This document shows positions 17,998 through 27,064 of a stretch of 64,000 nucleotides of DNA, in pieces. The notes beneath the pieces were generated by a model that ran no database searches, was not told the origin of the DNA, and saw nothing but the letters and a program-made list of their open reading frames with translations. The position numbers and the translations under genes are program-made. The DNA lies in NCBI GenBank assembly GCA_039030075.1, contig JBCCEW010000006.1, positions 1-64,000 of the forward strand, read 5' to 3'. Within the stretch, counting starts at the first letter, position 1. Each line of letters starts with the position of its first letter. Source of the DNA: Myxococcota bacterium. GTDB lineage: Bacteria > Myxococcota_A > UBA9160 > SMWR01.

Positions 17998-19795
17998 GGG
18001 AGGCCTCTCGTGCGGCCTCGTGCATCGCCGCTTGCAACGTGCGTCGCTGTTCGACGCTCGCCGCGGCTCGGGTGGGAACGACGAGACAGCGCGGGCCCTC
18101 GGCCGCGGCGGCCTGCTTCAGCGCCGAGCGCAGATGGAGCCAGGAGGTGATGCGCTCGCTCGGAACGCCCGCTGCCTCCGACAGGCGGACGAGGTCGTGA
18201 CCATGCGGGGTGTGGAAGACCTCTTCGAACGAAGCGGCATCCCCGAACGCGGCGACCGGCAGCATCGAGAAGATGCCGCCACCGTCGTTGTCGACCACGA
18301 CCAAGGTGAGCGGAAGGCCGAGCCGTTGCGCGGTGAGCAGACCCGAGAGGTCGTGAAGGCACGCGAGGTCGCCCACGTAGAGGACGGTCCGCCCGCCGCG
18401 CGCGTGGGTCGCCCCGGCTGCCGACGAGATCAGACCATCGATCCCGTTCGCACCCCGATTGCAGAGCACGCGGGGGCCCGCGTGGCCGCTCGGCCAGAAC
18501 TGATCGAGGTCGCGGACCGGCATGCTGCTCGAGACGTAGAGGGCGTCCTCGGGACCGAGGCTCCCGATCAGCTCGTGGGCGACGCGCGCCTCGAGAAGTT
18601 CCTCCTCGGCGGCGAGTGTCGCTTCCAGCACGCGGTCCGCAGCGGCGTCGGCCCGGGCGAAGGCCGCCTGCCAAGTGCCTTGTTCCGGTTTCGGGAGCTG
18701 CGACGCCAGCGTGTCCGCAAACGCCGCGATCTCGGTTTGCCACCACTCGCTCGCCCGGTGGTCCGGATCGTGCCAATGCTCCGCCGGGTCGACGACGACA
18801 TAGACGTCCGGTGCTGCGTCGCGCAGCCAGTGGGCAATGGGCTTCGAGGTGGGTGCGGCACCGAAGCGCAGCACCGCATCGGGTCGGTGGGCGGCAGCGA
18901 AGTCCGGGTCGGCCATCAGCGCGTGGGCCCGGCCGATGCCGGCGCCGCCGAGCTGCGCGGTGGCCTCGCCGAGCAGCGGCCACCCCAACCGGTCCGCGAG
19001 CGCGACCAGCGCGTCGCGTTCGCGCGGCGTCGCATCGAGCGGTCCCACCACGACGACACCCCGCTCCGCGGTACGAAGTTGCTCGACCAGGCCTGCGAAG
19101 GCGGCCTCGTTCGGTAGCGGGGCCGCTGCTTCGACGCGCGCGTAGGCGCTCCGGTCGCGGCCGCTTTCGGCCACCGTCGAACGCGGGGATGCCCTGTCGG
19201 CTGGCACCGGTCGCGGGTCGAGCGGATCCCGGAACGGCAGGTTCAGATGCACCGGGCCGGGTACGGTCCCCGACGCGACTTCAGCGGCCCGACAGGCCAG
19301 CGCGCGTGCGTAGCGGAGCCCGGCCTCGTCGGCCTCGGGGAGGGGCGCCTCGGCGAACCAACGCACATGGCTCCCGTACAGGCGCGGCTGGTCGATGGTC
19401 TGGCCGGCGCCCCAGTCGCGCAGCTCGGGCGGTCGGTCGGCCGTGAGCACGAGCAGCGGAACCCGCGCATAGTGCGCTTCCACGACGGCGGGCGCGAAGT
19501 TCGCGGCGGCCGTGCCCGAAGTGCAGAGCACGATGGCGGGCGCGCGCGAGGCCTTCGCGACGCCCAATGCGAAGAACGCCGCCGAGCGCTCGTCGAGGTG
19601 AACGCTGTGGGGAAGTGCCGCCTGGGCGGCCGCGATGGCGAGCGGGGCAGAGCGGGAGCCCGGACACACGCAGACATGCGTCACTACAGCGCGTTCCCAT
19701 TCCTCGAACAGGGCGTGGGCCACGGCCAGGTTGCGGTTCGGTGCATCCGCCACCGGGCTCGCGACCGGCGGCGGTGTGTCCGACGGCGGAGCCAC
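17990..19795 (-). CDS. menD: SEPHCHC synthase (2-oxoglutarate decarboxylase/isochorismate adding)
   Basis: A ThDP-dependent enzyme that adds the succinyl semialdehyde unit of 2-oxoglutarate to isochorismate. Diagnostic segments are VCPGSRSAPL, the catalytic-glutamate region HLDERSAAFFALG, LTADRPPELRDWGAGQTIDQ, and the C-terminal ThDP motif GDLACLHD...NDGGGIF. The start is uncertain: GTG 19795 (TAGTG junction with the menF stop, about 600 aa) is taken. GTG 19831 would extend it, and GTG 19753 would match E. coli MenD more closely. Confidence 0.93.
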   Translation of the reverse strand: MAPPSDTPPPVASPVADAPNRNLAVAHALFEEWERAVVTHVCVCPGSRSAPLAIAAAQAALPHSVHLDERSAAFFALGVAKASRAPAIVLCTSGTAAANFAPAVVEAHYARVPLLVLTADRPPELRDWGAGQTIDQPRLYGSHVRWFAEAPLPEADEAGLRYARALACRAAEVASGTVPGPVHLNLPFRDPLDPRPVPADRASPRSTVAESGRDRSAYARVEAAAPLPNEAAFAGLVEQLRTAERGVVVVGPLDATPRERDALVALADRLGWPLLGEATAQLGGAGIGRAHALMADPDFAAAHRPDAVLRFGAAPTSKPIAHWLRDAAPDVYVVVDPAEHWHDPDHRASEWWQTEIAAFADTLASQLPKPEQGTWQAAFARADAAADRVLEATLAAEEELLEARVAHELIGSLGPEDALYVSSSMPVRDLDQFWPSGHAGPRVLCNRGANGIDGLISSAAGATHARGGRTVLYVGDLACLHDLSGLLTAQRLGLPLTLVVVDNDGGGIFSMLPVAAFGDAASFEEVFHTPHGHDLVRLSEAAGVPSERITSWLHLRSALKQAAAAEGPRCLVVPTRAAASVEQRRTLQAAMHEAAREASLD

Positions 19796-21189
19796 TAGAG
19801 ATCCAGCAGCAGTGGCAGGACGACGTTCCACTTGAGACGGGTCTCGCGCAGCTCGGCGTCCGGATCCGAGCCCGCCACGATACCGCCGCCGGCGAAGAGT
19901 CGCGCGCGTCGGTCCTGGACCAACGCGCAGCGAAGCGCGGCGGATAGCTCGCCTTCGCCGTCCGGGGTGGTGAAGCCGACGAGCCCCGCGTACCAGCCGC
20001 GCTCGAGCGCTTCGTGCTCACCCAGCCAGGCGCGCGACGCGAGCCGCGGCGCGCCCGAGACGGCCGCGGTCGGATGCGAGCGTCGCGCGACGTCGAAGAG
20101 GGAAGCATCGCTCTCGAAGTGGCCGCGCAGCGGCGTGTGCAGGTGGCGCACCCCGCCGAGCTCGAGCACGCCCGGCGAATCCGGGGCGTCGACTTCGGCG
20201 CCCGCGTCTTCGAGGGCGTCGCGCAACTCACGGACCGCCACCGCGTGCTCGGCCTGTTCCTTCTTGCTCTCGACGAGTGCGCGGCGAAGGCGGCCGTCCT
20301 CCTCCGGGTCGCGGCCGCGCGCGGCCGACCCGGCCAGCGCCATCGCGCGGATCTCGCTGCCTTCGCGTCGCAGGAGGCGCTCCGGGGTGGCCCCGACGAA
20401 ATCCGAATCGCCGAGCCCGACCCAGAACGTCGCACTCGCCGGGTGACCGTGGCGCAGCTCGTGAGTGAGCTTCCAGACGTCGATCGGAGCCTCGCGCTCG
20501 ACGTCCAGCGCGCGGGCCACCACGGCCTTCTCGAGTTCGCCACGCGAGATCGCGGCCAGTGCCGCTTCGACCAGTGCGCGATGCTCGGCTGCAGCCCGGG
20601 CCGTTTCCAGATGCAGCGCTTCGGCAGCGCGCGAGGGGCAGGCGGTCGGTGTCGGGGCGGAGGCCACCGCCCACGCGGCTTCGACGCGCTCGACGGTCGT
20701 TGCCGGGTCATCGCCTGGATCGACGGCGACCGTGGCGGTGCAGTGTCCGAGCTCGCCCGTGCGTGTCCACAGGGTCTCGGGGATCCACCAGCACGCCGGC
20801 GGGAAGGCGTCCCACAGGCCGTGGCTCGGCGCATCGTCGAAGGCGAAGCCCCCGACCCACAGGGGGCTACCGGACGAACCACCGCCGGTGTCCGTTCCCC
20901 ACCAGAGTCGCGCCGAGACATCCGCCATCCGCTCTTGCGCGGTTTCGAAGCGACGGGTCCCCTGGGCCATCACGCTCGCGGCCTGGCCTCGCCCCGCCCA
21001 GGCGCGCTCGGCCGCGGGAATGGCGTAGCCGAAGCGGGCCTTCGGCGAGCCGATCAGCCGTTCGAAGAGATCTCCTTCCGACGTATCGGTCCGCGTCCAC
21101 GCGAGCCATTGGCGACGCGCTTCGCGACCGGCGGTGGCGCACGCCTCTGCCGCCGCATCGGCGAGGGTGGTTTCCGCGCGCCGCCTCAC
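19795..21189 (-). CDS. menF: isochorismate synthase
   Basis: A chorismate-utilising enzyme converting chorismate to isochorismate, the committed step to menaquinone. The C-terminal MST-type catalytic domain shows GELEKAVVARALDV, GATPERLLRREG, MALAGSAARGRDPEED and the terminal FAGGGIVAGSDPDAE. At 464 residues it has the usual length, with a variable N-terminal part. The GTG at 21189 shares a GTGA overlap with the ubiE stop. An EntC-type role is unlikely given the men context. Confidence 0.93.
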   Translation of the reverse strand: MRRRAETTLADAAAEACATAGREARRQWLAWTRTDTSEGDLFERLIGSPKARFGYAIPAAERAWAGRGQAASVMAQGTRRFETAQERMADVSARLWWGTDTGGGSSGSPLWVGGFAFDDAPSHGLWDAFPPACWWIPETLWTRTGELGHCTATVAVDPGDDPATTVERVEAAWAVASAPTPTACPSRAAEALHLETARAAAEHRALVEAALAAISRGELEKAVVARALDVEREAPIDVWKLTHELRHGHPASATFWVGLGDSDFVGATPERLLRREGSEIRAMALAGSAARGRDPEEDGRLRRALVESKKEQAEHAVAVRELRDALEDAGAEVDAPDSPGVLELGGVRHLHTPLRGHFESDASLFDVARRSHPTAAVSGAPRLASRAWLGEHEALERGWYAGLVGFTTPDGEGELSAALRCALVQDRRARLFAGGGIVAGSDPDAELRETRLKWNVVLPLLLDL

Positions 21190-21884
21190 GAGCGCACCCC
21201 GATCAGGATCTGGGCCGTGCCGAGGAGCAATCGCTGCTTCGTGATCTCGCTGAAGCCGGCGAGCTCGAGCATCTCGCGCAGATCGTCGTCGCCCGGCAGG
21301 TAACTCGTCGATTGGGGCAGGTAGGCATAGGCCGCACGGTCGGAAAGCCAGCCGCCCACCTTCGGAACGACGCGATCGAAGTAGAGCGAGTGTCCTGCGC
21401 GCACCACGCCGCTCGGAGGGCGGTCGACCTCGATCAGCACCAGGCGTCCGCCCGGCGTCAACACGCGTCCCATCTCTCGGAACACCTGACCCAGCTCGAC
21501 GAAGTTGCGCAGCGCGAAGCCGCAGGTGAGGACCGTCGCCGAACCCGTCGCGAAGGGCAGGGCGGCGCCATCTCCCTGCGCCAGCGAAACCCCTTCGAGT
21601 CGCCGCTGGGCCCCGCGCAGCATCTCGCGCGCGAAGTCCACGCCGATCACCTGGGCACCCCGCGCCGCGGCCTGCTCGGCGAGATCCCCGGTACCGCAGG
21701 CGAGATCGACCAGGATGTCGTCGGCACCGACTTCGGCTGCGTCCAGCGCACGGCTGCGCCAGCGCTGATCCAGCCCGAGGGTCATGATCCGGTTCAGCGC
21801 GTCGTAGCGCGGGGCGATGCGATCGAACATCGCCTTCACCGCGGCGCGCTTCTCTTCCGGCGGCGGTAGGGCGTCTATCGCCAT
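21186..21884 (-). CDS. ubiE: demethylmenaquinone methyltransferase
   Basis: A SAM-dependent methyltransferase making the last step to menaquinone (MenG/UbiE). The SAM motif is VDLACGTGDLAEQA (about residues 59-72). The UbiE signatures YDALNRIMTLGLDQRWR and LIEVDRPP, and the later YLPQSTSYLP, are present. At 232 residues it is normal. The ATG at 21884 overlaps the stop of the upstream MerR-type gene by 10 nt. Menaquinone, not ubiquinone, is the likely substrate because only men genes surround it. Confidence 0.94.
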   Translation of the reverse strand: MAIDALPPPEEKRAAVKAMFDRIAPRYDALNRIMTLGLDQRWRSRALDAAEVGADDILVDLACGTGDLAEQAAARGAQVIGVDFAREMLRGAQRRLEGVSLAQGDGAALPFATGSATVLTCGFALRNFVELGQVFREMGRVLTPGGRLVLIEVDRPPSGVVRAGHSLYFDRVVPKVGGWLSDRAAYAYLPQSTSYLPGDDDLREMLELAGFSEITKQRLLLGTAQILIGVRS

Positions 21885-22627
21885 GCGACCTCCACTTCGA
21901 GGCGCGCTTGATCCAAGGCTTCCAGAGCGGCTTCGAGCGCGTCGCGCTCCTCGCTGCCGTCGAGACGCTGCAGCGCGCGCGTCACGAGCGTGCGCTGGAA
22001 GTGCATCGCCACCAACCGCGTCACCATCGGCAGCAGCTGCTGGAACTGGTCGGTGATGGCGTGAAGGTCGCCGGCGGTCTCGCCGCCCTTGCGAATGTGG
22101 TCGTCGAAGAGCCCGATCGCGGCGTCGCAGGTCTCGCGGATGTTCCGGTTGTGGGCGGTGGCCTGCTGCAAGAGCAGGTGCAGCGGAAAGCCCGCCTTCA
22201 GGAGATCCATCCCGACGCGCGCGATCTCGACATCGGCTTCGCTGAAGCGGGGCTCGCCGTCGGTATCGAGGGGCTCGAGCAGCCCCGTCTGGATCGCGGC
22301 GCGCAGCAGCACCTCGGGCACACCCGACTCGGCCGCGAGTTCCGGGAGGGTCCAGGTGCGATTGCCGACGCGGGCATCCACGAGGGCCTGGAGCAGGGTG
22401 CGCTCTTCCCCCTGCTCGGACGCGAGCACCTTCTGGATCTGGTCGAGACTGAACCCCTGTCCCTGCAGATCCCGGATGCGCCGCAGCCGCTCCACGTGGG
22501 GTTCGCCGTAGTAGGCGACCCGACCGCGGCGGATGGGCGGATCGAGCAGGCCGCGACCCTGATAGAAGCGGATCGTGTCCACTCCCACTCCGGTCGAGGA
22601 GGCCAGCGCTTCGACGAGATATTCCAC
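21875..22627 (-). CDS. MerR-family transcriptional regulator heading the men operon
   Basis: A 250-residue regulator. The N-terminal winged helix reads STGVGVDTIRFYQGRGLLDPP and RVAYYGEPHVERLRRIRDLQ, both diagnostic of MerR. The long C-terminal part is helical, lacks the cysteines of metal-sensing MerR proteins and has no recognised ligand domain. It is the first gene of the operon and overlaps ubiE by 10 nt, so it probably controls menaquinone synthesis and its own expression. The GTG at 22627 sits exactly where MerR proteins begin and follows a TATAAT by only 6 nt. Confidence 0.88.
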   Translation of the reverse strand: MEYLVEALASSTGVGVDTIRFYQGRGLLDPPIRRGRVAYYGEPHVERLRRIRDLQGQGFSLDQIQKVLASEQGEERTLLQALVDARVGNRTWTLPELAAESGVPEVLLRAAIQTGLLEPLDTDGEPRFSEADVEIARVGMDLLKAGFPLHLLLQQATAHNRNIRETCDAAIGLFDDHIRKGGETAGDLHAITDQFQQLLPMVTRLVAMHFQRTLVTRALQRLDGSEERDALEAALEALDQARLEVEVAWR

Positions 22628-22633
22628 GCATTC

Positions 22634-22663
22634 ATTATAGGAGTAACTGCTCGAATCGTCGAA
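22634..22663 (-). promoter_or_regulatory. candidate promoter of the merR-men operon
   Basis: A perfect -10 hexamer TATAAT lies at 22634-22639 on the minus strand. A weak -35 (TTCGAC, 22658-22663) is 18 bp upstream, the long spacing MerR regulators act on. A near-perfect 8-bp direct repeat (TCGAATCG/TCGAATCA, 22651-22666) covers the spacer and -35. The -10 ends 6 nt before the GTG, so the transcript would be essentially leaderless. Confidence 0.6.
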
Positions 22664-22785
22664 TCATTAGCAATTTCAATTACTTGGCGCTTCGCCCGTC
22701 CGGCTTCCCATGCCTGACGCCCGCCCCGGGGCCAGAGGCGCTACCCGTCTCTGCGCGGTCCGCGCGGCGGGCCCGGGAGGTGTTC

Positions 22786-23052
22786 ATGCGCGTGGCGGCG
22801 GGGGTGTTGTTGGCCGGGATCTTCTTCGCGGCCCTGGTCTGGACCACGCTGGGCCAGACCGCCGTCACCTGTGAGGTGTGTCTGACCTTTGCGGGCCGGG
22901 AGGCCTGTCGCGAATCGTCGGGCGCCGATCGCGAGCAGGCTCGCGCCATGGCCCAGAGCACGGCCTGCGCGGTGCTCTCGAGCGGGGTGACCCAAGGCCT
23001 CCAATGCCAGCGCGTCGTGCCCTCTCGGACGCGATGCGACGGGGACTCCTAG
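22786..23052 (+). CDS. small cysteine-containing membrane-anchored protein, unknown function
   Basis: An 88-residue protein with one N-terminal hydrophobic segment (about residues 3-22, either a signal anchor or an uncleaved signal) followed by a short domain. Five of its six cysteines lie within about 60 residues (CEVC, EACRES, TAC, QCQR, RCDG), suggesting disulfides in the periplasm. GGGAGG precedes the ATG at 22786. I do not recognise a family. The next gene begins 6 nt downstream and may be cotranscribed. Confidence 0.65.
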   Translation: MRVAAGVLLAGIFFAALVWTTLGQTAVTCEVCLTFAGREACRESSGADREQARAMAQSTACAVLSSGVTQGLQCQRVVPSRTRCDGDS

Positions 23053-23058
23053 CGGCGC

Positions 23059-23508
23059 GTGGAGCGCGTCTACTACGACCACAGTCGGGCCGAGGCGGAA
23101 CAGCCCGGTTTTCGCTCGGGGGAGGCCACGAGCTTCGTCCTCGACCCGAACGGAGAGGTCGTGACCTGCGCCCGTGTGAGATTGGCGCCGAACTCGCTGC
23201 ACGCTCTCCACGGTCACGGCGTCGTCGAGGCCTTGAACCGGCTTCCGCTGGCGGTCGGTCCGATCGAGGCGGGATGCGACGCCGTCCTCGAGCCGCGCGC
23301 GTTGTCCGAGGCGTCGCGGATCCTCTACGAGGCCGACCGGAGCACGTATGGCGCGACCTGGGAGTTTCGGGTCGGCGCCGCGGACGCTCCGCCCCGGGAG
23401 TACTGCATCGTGATCGACAACCGGGAGTACCAGCGCACCCTCTCACGGCTCCAGTACCTCGTGGTGCTCGCCGGTCGGGAAGGGCGGGCGGTTCGGCTGG
23501 CCCTCTAG
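23059..23508 (+). CDS. hypothetical protein (149 aa)
   Basis: A soluble-looking protein without signal peptide or membrane segments, starting at a GTG 6 nt after the previous stop. It contains three cysteines (TCAR, AGCD, EYCI) and a beta-rich pattern (TWEFRVGAAD, EYCIVIDNREYQ). GC-biased codon use and tight spacing to its neighbour support it being real. The family and function are not recognised. Confidence 0.6.
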   Translation: MERVYYDHSRAEAEQPGFRSGEATSFVLDPNGEVVTCARVRLAPNSLHALHGHGVVEALNRLPLAVGPIEAGCDAVLEPRALSEASRILYEADRSTYGATWEFRVGAADAPPREYCIVIDNREYQRTLSRLQYLVVLAGREGRAVRLAL

Positions 23509-23578
23509 CGCCCGTGAATCCCGCAGCACCAGCCGGCATCGCAGAGACACCCCACCGATGAACCCGCTGGAGGATCCG

Positions 23579-24070
23579 ATGTCATTCCCGTCTCGTCTGC
23601 GCTCGCCGTCCCGCCCGCGCTCGCCGTCTCTCGCGAGCACGACCTGGGCGCTCCTCGCGACCCTGCTGTTCGCCCACGCCGCGTCGGGTGTCGAAGCCGT
23701 GCACCAGGACCGGAACGGCGTGGCCGTGGAGGGCACGGACGTCGTCGCCTACTTCGCCGACGGTGCCGCCACCGCCGGCAAGGCCGAGTACGAGCACCGC
23801 TGGAACGGTGCCACCTGGCGCTTCGCGAGCGCCGAGCACCGGGACCTCTTCGTCGCCGACCCCGAGCGCTATGCGCCCCAGTACGGTGGCTACTGTGCGT
23901 TCGCGGTCGCCCACGGCAGCACCGCCGGGATCGACCCCGAGGCGTGGACGATCGTCGACGGGAAGCTCTATCTGAACCTCAGCCCGCGCATCCAGCATCG
24001 CTGGACCGCCGATCGCGCACGCTTCATCGAACAAGCCGACGCGAACTGGCCGGGCCTGCGCGATGGCTGA
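23579..24070 (+). CDS. exported YHS-domain protein
   Basis: A 163-residue exported protein. The signal peptide has a basic, serine/arginine/proline-rich n-region and a hydrophobic core (STTWALLATLLFAHAASG). The mature part contains the YHS pattern: GTDVVAYF, then AEYEHRWNGATWRFASAEHRDLFVADPERYAPQYGGYCAFAVA. This arrangement is common in small proteins often found near copper or redox functions, but their role is unknown. GGAGG sits 5 nt before the ATG at 23579; an ATG at 23558 would add seven residues. Confidence 0.85.
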   Translation: MSFPSRLRSPSRPRSPSLASTTWALLATLLFAHAASGVEAVHQDRNGVAVEGTDVVAYFADGAATAGKAEYEHRWNGATWRFASAEHRDLFVADPERYAPQYGGYCAFAVAHGSTAGIDPEAWTIVDGKLYLNLSPRIQHRWTADRARFIEQADANWPGLRDG

Positions 24071-24085
24071 TTCGATCGGGGCGAA

Positions 24086-24832
24086 CTAGGGAGCCTCGAC
24101 GCTCCACTCGGCCGACTGGAGCAGCCGGAACTCGAGCAGGCTGCCGCTCGCGATGCGTCCGCTGCTGTCGGTTTCGGTCACGACTCCCGCGCCACCGACG
24201 CCTTCCTGGTTGCCGGTGACGATCTCGACCGGGGCACCCGACACCTGCAGGGAGGTCAGCTCGAGGCGCAGCCGCTGCAGCGGCGGACCCGTCGGGCTCG
24301 CCGCGCTGACGCGGCCGTACACCGGCGCGCGCGCCGGGACCAGCGTGGTCTCGCCGGTGACGAGAGCGCCGTCGAGGAAACCGGCGAAGCGATCGCCCTC
24401 GGTGCTCTGGCGCGGGTCCAGCGAATCCTGCAGTCGCACGCGCAGGCGCGTCCCGGCAGGCAGTTCGATCCGGCGGATCGCAGGCTCCTGACGCGCCGCG
24501 GGAGGAGCCGGGCGCGCGCTTCCGCCCGCGATCGCCTGGCCGGGGCCGCTCGGCGCAGCGGTCGGCGCCACGCTCGGCACGAGGGATCGGTCCGCCGGCG
24601 GAGCGGGCTCGACCCCAGCCGCAGGGCCGGGCTCGGGCTGGAAGGTCACGGCGACGATCTGGGCGACCGGAATCACCTGTACCACGCCGCCGGTCTCGAA
24701 GCGGACCGCTTGCTGGGTGGCGCCTCGGAACCGGCCCTCGAGGCTGCGGCCATCCCGCAGCTCGACCACGTCGGCGGCGGCTCCCACCGCTACCAGCAAG
24801 AGCACTCCACAGAGCCCGATCGCGTTGCGCAT
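24086..24832 (-). CDS. exported hypothetical protein, proline/alanine-rich linker
   Basis: A 248-residue secreted protein. The signal peptide is MRNAIGLCGVLLLVAVGAAA; a short SH3-like beta segment (VVELRDGRSLEGRF, IPVAQIVAVTF) follows. A Pro/Ala-rich linker covers about residues 70-115, and the C-terminal beta-rich domain begins PAGTRLRVRLQDSLDPRQSTEGDRFAGFLDG. That C-terminal segment resembles repeats found in exported proteins annotated only as hypothetical. A GGAGGGGG ribosome site precedes the ATG. It lies convergent with the YHS gene and divergent from the PpiC gene. Confidence 0.75.
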   Translation of the reverse strand: MRNAIGLCGVLLLVAVGAAADVVELRDGRSLEGRFRGATQQAVRFETGGVVQVIPVAQIVAVTFQPEPGPAAGVEPAPPADRSLVPSVAPTAAPSGPGQAIAGGSARPAPPAARQEPAIRRIELPAGTRLRVRLQDSLDPRQSTEGDRFAGFLDGALVTGETTLVPARAPVYGRVSAASPTGPPLQRLRLELTSLQVSGAPVEIVTGNQEGVGGAGVVTETDSSGRIASGSLLEFRLLQSAEWSVEAP

Positions 24833-24933
24833 TCCCCCTCCCGTCCTTCCAGGGGCTCATCGGACGGTGGCGGGTTGGACTTGTGCCCTGCGGAGGGCCG
24901 CCCCGGAGCGCGTCCTGCGCTACCCAAGGGCCG

Positions 24934-25842
24934 ATGACGGCGCCGGAATCGAAGGTGGGGTCGGCGTATGGATCCCCCCGAGCCTTGCTCTGGCTCGCCG
25001 TGGGCGCCGTCGTGGGGTTGCTGGCCGCCGCCGTCGGGCTCCTGCGCTCGGGTGAGGTCGGCGCCGGCTTGCCCGGGAACGCGGCCGCGTCGGTGAACGG
25101 AGAGGTGATCCGGCTCGAGGAACTCGACCGGGCGCTGGCCGCCCTGGACGCGGACCGCCGGGAGCCATTGGGCCCGGAAGAGCGCCAGCACGTCCTCGAC
25201 CGCCTGCTCGACGAGGAGCTCCTGGTGCAGCGGGGGATCGAACTCGGCCTGGTGCGTCACGACCGCCGGGTGCGTGGCGACATCGTCGCGGCCGTGATCG
25301 AGCTGGTGGTGTCCCAGGCCGACGACGCCGAGCCCACGCAGGCCGAGGTGTCCGCGTTCTACGCCGACAACCAGGCGTACTTCGCGCGCACCCAGCGCCT
25401 CTGGGTGCGCCAGGTGTGGGTGCGCGGCCCGGCCCTGCGCAGCGAGGCCGAGGCCTCCGAGCGGGCCCAGCAGGTGGTCGCGCGGCTGCGTGCGGGCGAG
25501 TCCTTCGAGGCCGTGGCCGAAGAACTCGGCGATCCGCCGGTGGCGCCGGTTCCCGCCGACCTGCTTCCAACGACGAAGCTGCGCGAGTACCTGGGACCCA
25601 CCGCGACGCGGACCGCCGAGGCCCTCGAGCTGGGAGCGACGAGCGATCCCGTGCGCGGCGCGAGCGGCTACCACGTGTTGCAGGTGGTGGATCGTGCTCC
25701 GGGCTTCGTGCCTCCGCTCTCCGAGATCGGCGACGACGTGCGCGCGGAGCTGCGTCGACGCTCCGGTGACGAGGCATTGCGACGCTATCTCGAAGACCTG
25801 CGCTCTCGCGCCGACGTGCGGATTCGTGCCGCCGATTCCTGA
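24934..25842 (+). CDS. membrane-anchored peptidyl-prolyl isomerase (PpiC/SurA-type)
   Basis: A 302-residue protein with an N-terminal membrane anchor (about residues 17-35) and a SurA-like helical domain (VNGEVIRLEELDRALAAL; LLDEELLVQRGIELGL). A parvulin-type domain runs from about 150 to 265 (VRQVWVR, ARLRAGESFEAVAEELGD, GYHVLQVVDR). It should act as a periplasmic folding factor. The neighbouring HupE-like gene overlaps its 3' end by 17 nt, a pairing seen in other bacteria and suggesting the isomerase serves that membrane protein's folding. Confidence 0.85.
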   Translation: MTAPESKVGSAYGSPRALLWLAVGAVVGLLAAAVGLLRSGEVGAGLPGNAAASVNGEVIRLEELDRALAALDADRREPLGPEERQHVLDRLLDEELLVQRGIELGLVRHDRRVRGDIVAAVIELVVSQADDAEPTQAEVSAFYADNQAYFARTQRLWVRQVWVRGPALRSEAEASERAQQVVARLRAGESFEAVAEELGDPPVAPVPADLLPTTKLREYLGPTATRTAEALELGATSDPVRGASGYHVLQVVDRAPGFVPPLSEIGDDVRAELRRRSGDEALRRYLEDLRSRADVRIRAADS

Positions 25843-27055
25843 TCGAGGCCGCAGCCTGCGAGTGTTCGCCGTGCTGGCGCTCGTACTCTGTGGCGTGGGC
25901 GAGGCCGCGGCCCACACGCGCAGCGTCTCCTACGCAAGCTGGCTGGTGCGCGGCGACACCGCCGAGGTGCGACTGCGCATCCCGCTCCTCGAACTCTCCC
26001 GGCTGGCCTTCGATCCCCACTTCGACACGCGTTCCGGCGGTCGGGCTGCGCTCTACCTCGCCGAACACGTCTCCTTCTACCGCGGGGAGCTCCGCTGTGT
26101 TCCCGTCGAGCCGCCCATCGCCGAGACGGCACCGAAGGGCTGGGCTCACTTCTTCTGGCGCGTGCGCTGCGACGGCGCAGGCCCGGGGGCCGTCGAGAGC
26201 CGGGCGCTCCTCGAGGTGGCTCCGTCCCACATGCACTTCGCGCGGGTCGCCGCGCCCGACGATGCCGCGCGCGAGCGCGTCCTGACCGAGGCGGACTCCC
26301 GCTGGACCTTCGAATCGGCCGGCGGCGAACCTGCTGCCGCGGGCACGACCCTGCTCGAGTACGTAGTGCTCGGCGTGGAGCACATCGTCACCGGCTGGGA
26401 TCACCTGGCCTTCGTCCTGGCGTTGTTGCTGCTCGCGCGGCGTGTGCGGGAAGTGGCCGCGCTCGTCACGTCCTTCACCCTCGCCCACAGCGTCACGCTC
26501 GGGCTGGCCGTGTTGGGTTGGGTGCGGCCCGACGGCCACGCCGTCGAGGCGTTGATCGGCTACTCGATCGCGCTCGTCGCCGCCGAGAACGCCTGGTTGC
26601 TCGGGGGCCGGGGTCGCAGCGTGCCGTGGTTGAGCCTGGCCGGGATGATCGCGCTGGGCGTGGCGTCGCTCTTCGGTGTCGGAAACGTGGGCCCGGTCGT
26701 ACTCTTCGGGCTCGCCCTCTTCACCGGTTGCCACTTCGCGCTCCTCGATCGCGTCGCAGCGCCAGGACGGCTGCGCGCGGCCGTCGCCTTCGCCTTCGGT
26801 CTCGTCCACGGCTTCGGTTTTGCGGGAGTCCTGGCCGAGATGGCCCTGCCGGCGAACCGGCTGGTCCCGGCGCTCTTCGGCTTCAACGTCGGCGTCGAGC
26901 TCGGTCAGCTTGCCGTCGTGGCGCTCGCCTGGCCCCTGCTGCTGGGCCTCTCGCGCTGGAGTCCCGAGCGTTGGGCCCCGCGCGTCGCCGAGGTCGGATC
27001 GGCCGCCGTCTGCGGGCTCGGCCTGTTCTGGTTCATCACCCGAACGCTGGGTTGA
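25826..27055 (+). CDS. HupE/UreJ-family membrane protein with extracytoplasmic N-terminal domain
   Basis: A 409-residue protein. A signal peptide (RGRSLRVFAVLALVLCGVG) is followed by an extracytoplasmic domain to about residue 170, then six or seven transmembrane helices. The first membrane motif, LGVEHIVTGWDHLAFVLALL, is the HupE/UreJ-2 hallmark, with further His in FTLAHSVTLG, CHFALLD and GLVHGFGFAG, possibly binding a metal. HupE/UreJ proteins are linked to nickel supply, but no nickel enzyme is in the window. GTG 25826 is chosen because it gives the signal peptide its arginine-containing n-region; GTG 25862 would remove it. Confidence 0.82.
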   Translation: MPPIPDRGRSLRVFAVLALVLCGVGEAAAHTRSVSYASWLVRGDTAEVRLRIPLLELSRLAFDPHFDTRSGGRAALYLAEHVSFYRGELRCVPVEPPIAETAPKGWAHFFWRVRCDGAGPGAVESRALLEVAPSHMHFARVAAPDDAARERVLTEADSRWTFESAGGEPAAAGTTLLEYVVLGVEHIVTGWDHLAFVLALLLLARRVREVAALVTSFTLAHSVTLGLAVLGWVRPDGHAVEALIGYSIALVAAENAWLLGGRGRSVPWLSLAGMIALGVASLFGVGNVGPVVLFGLALFTGCHFALLDRVAAPGRLRAAVAFAFGLVHGFGFAGVLAEMALPANRLVPALFGFNVGVELGQLAVVALAWPLLLGLSRWSPERWAPRVAEVGSAAVCGLGLFWFITRTLG

Positions 27056-27064
27056 TCCCGCGCG

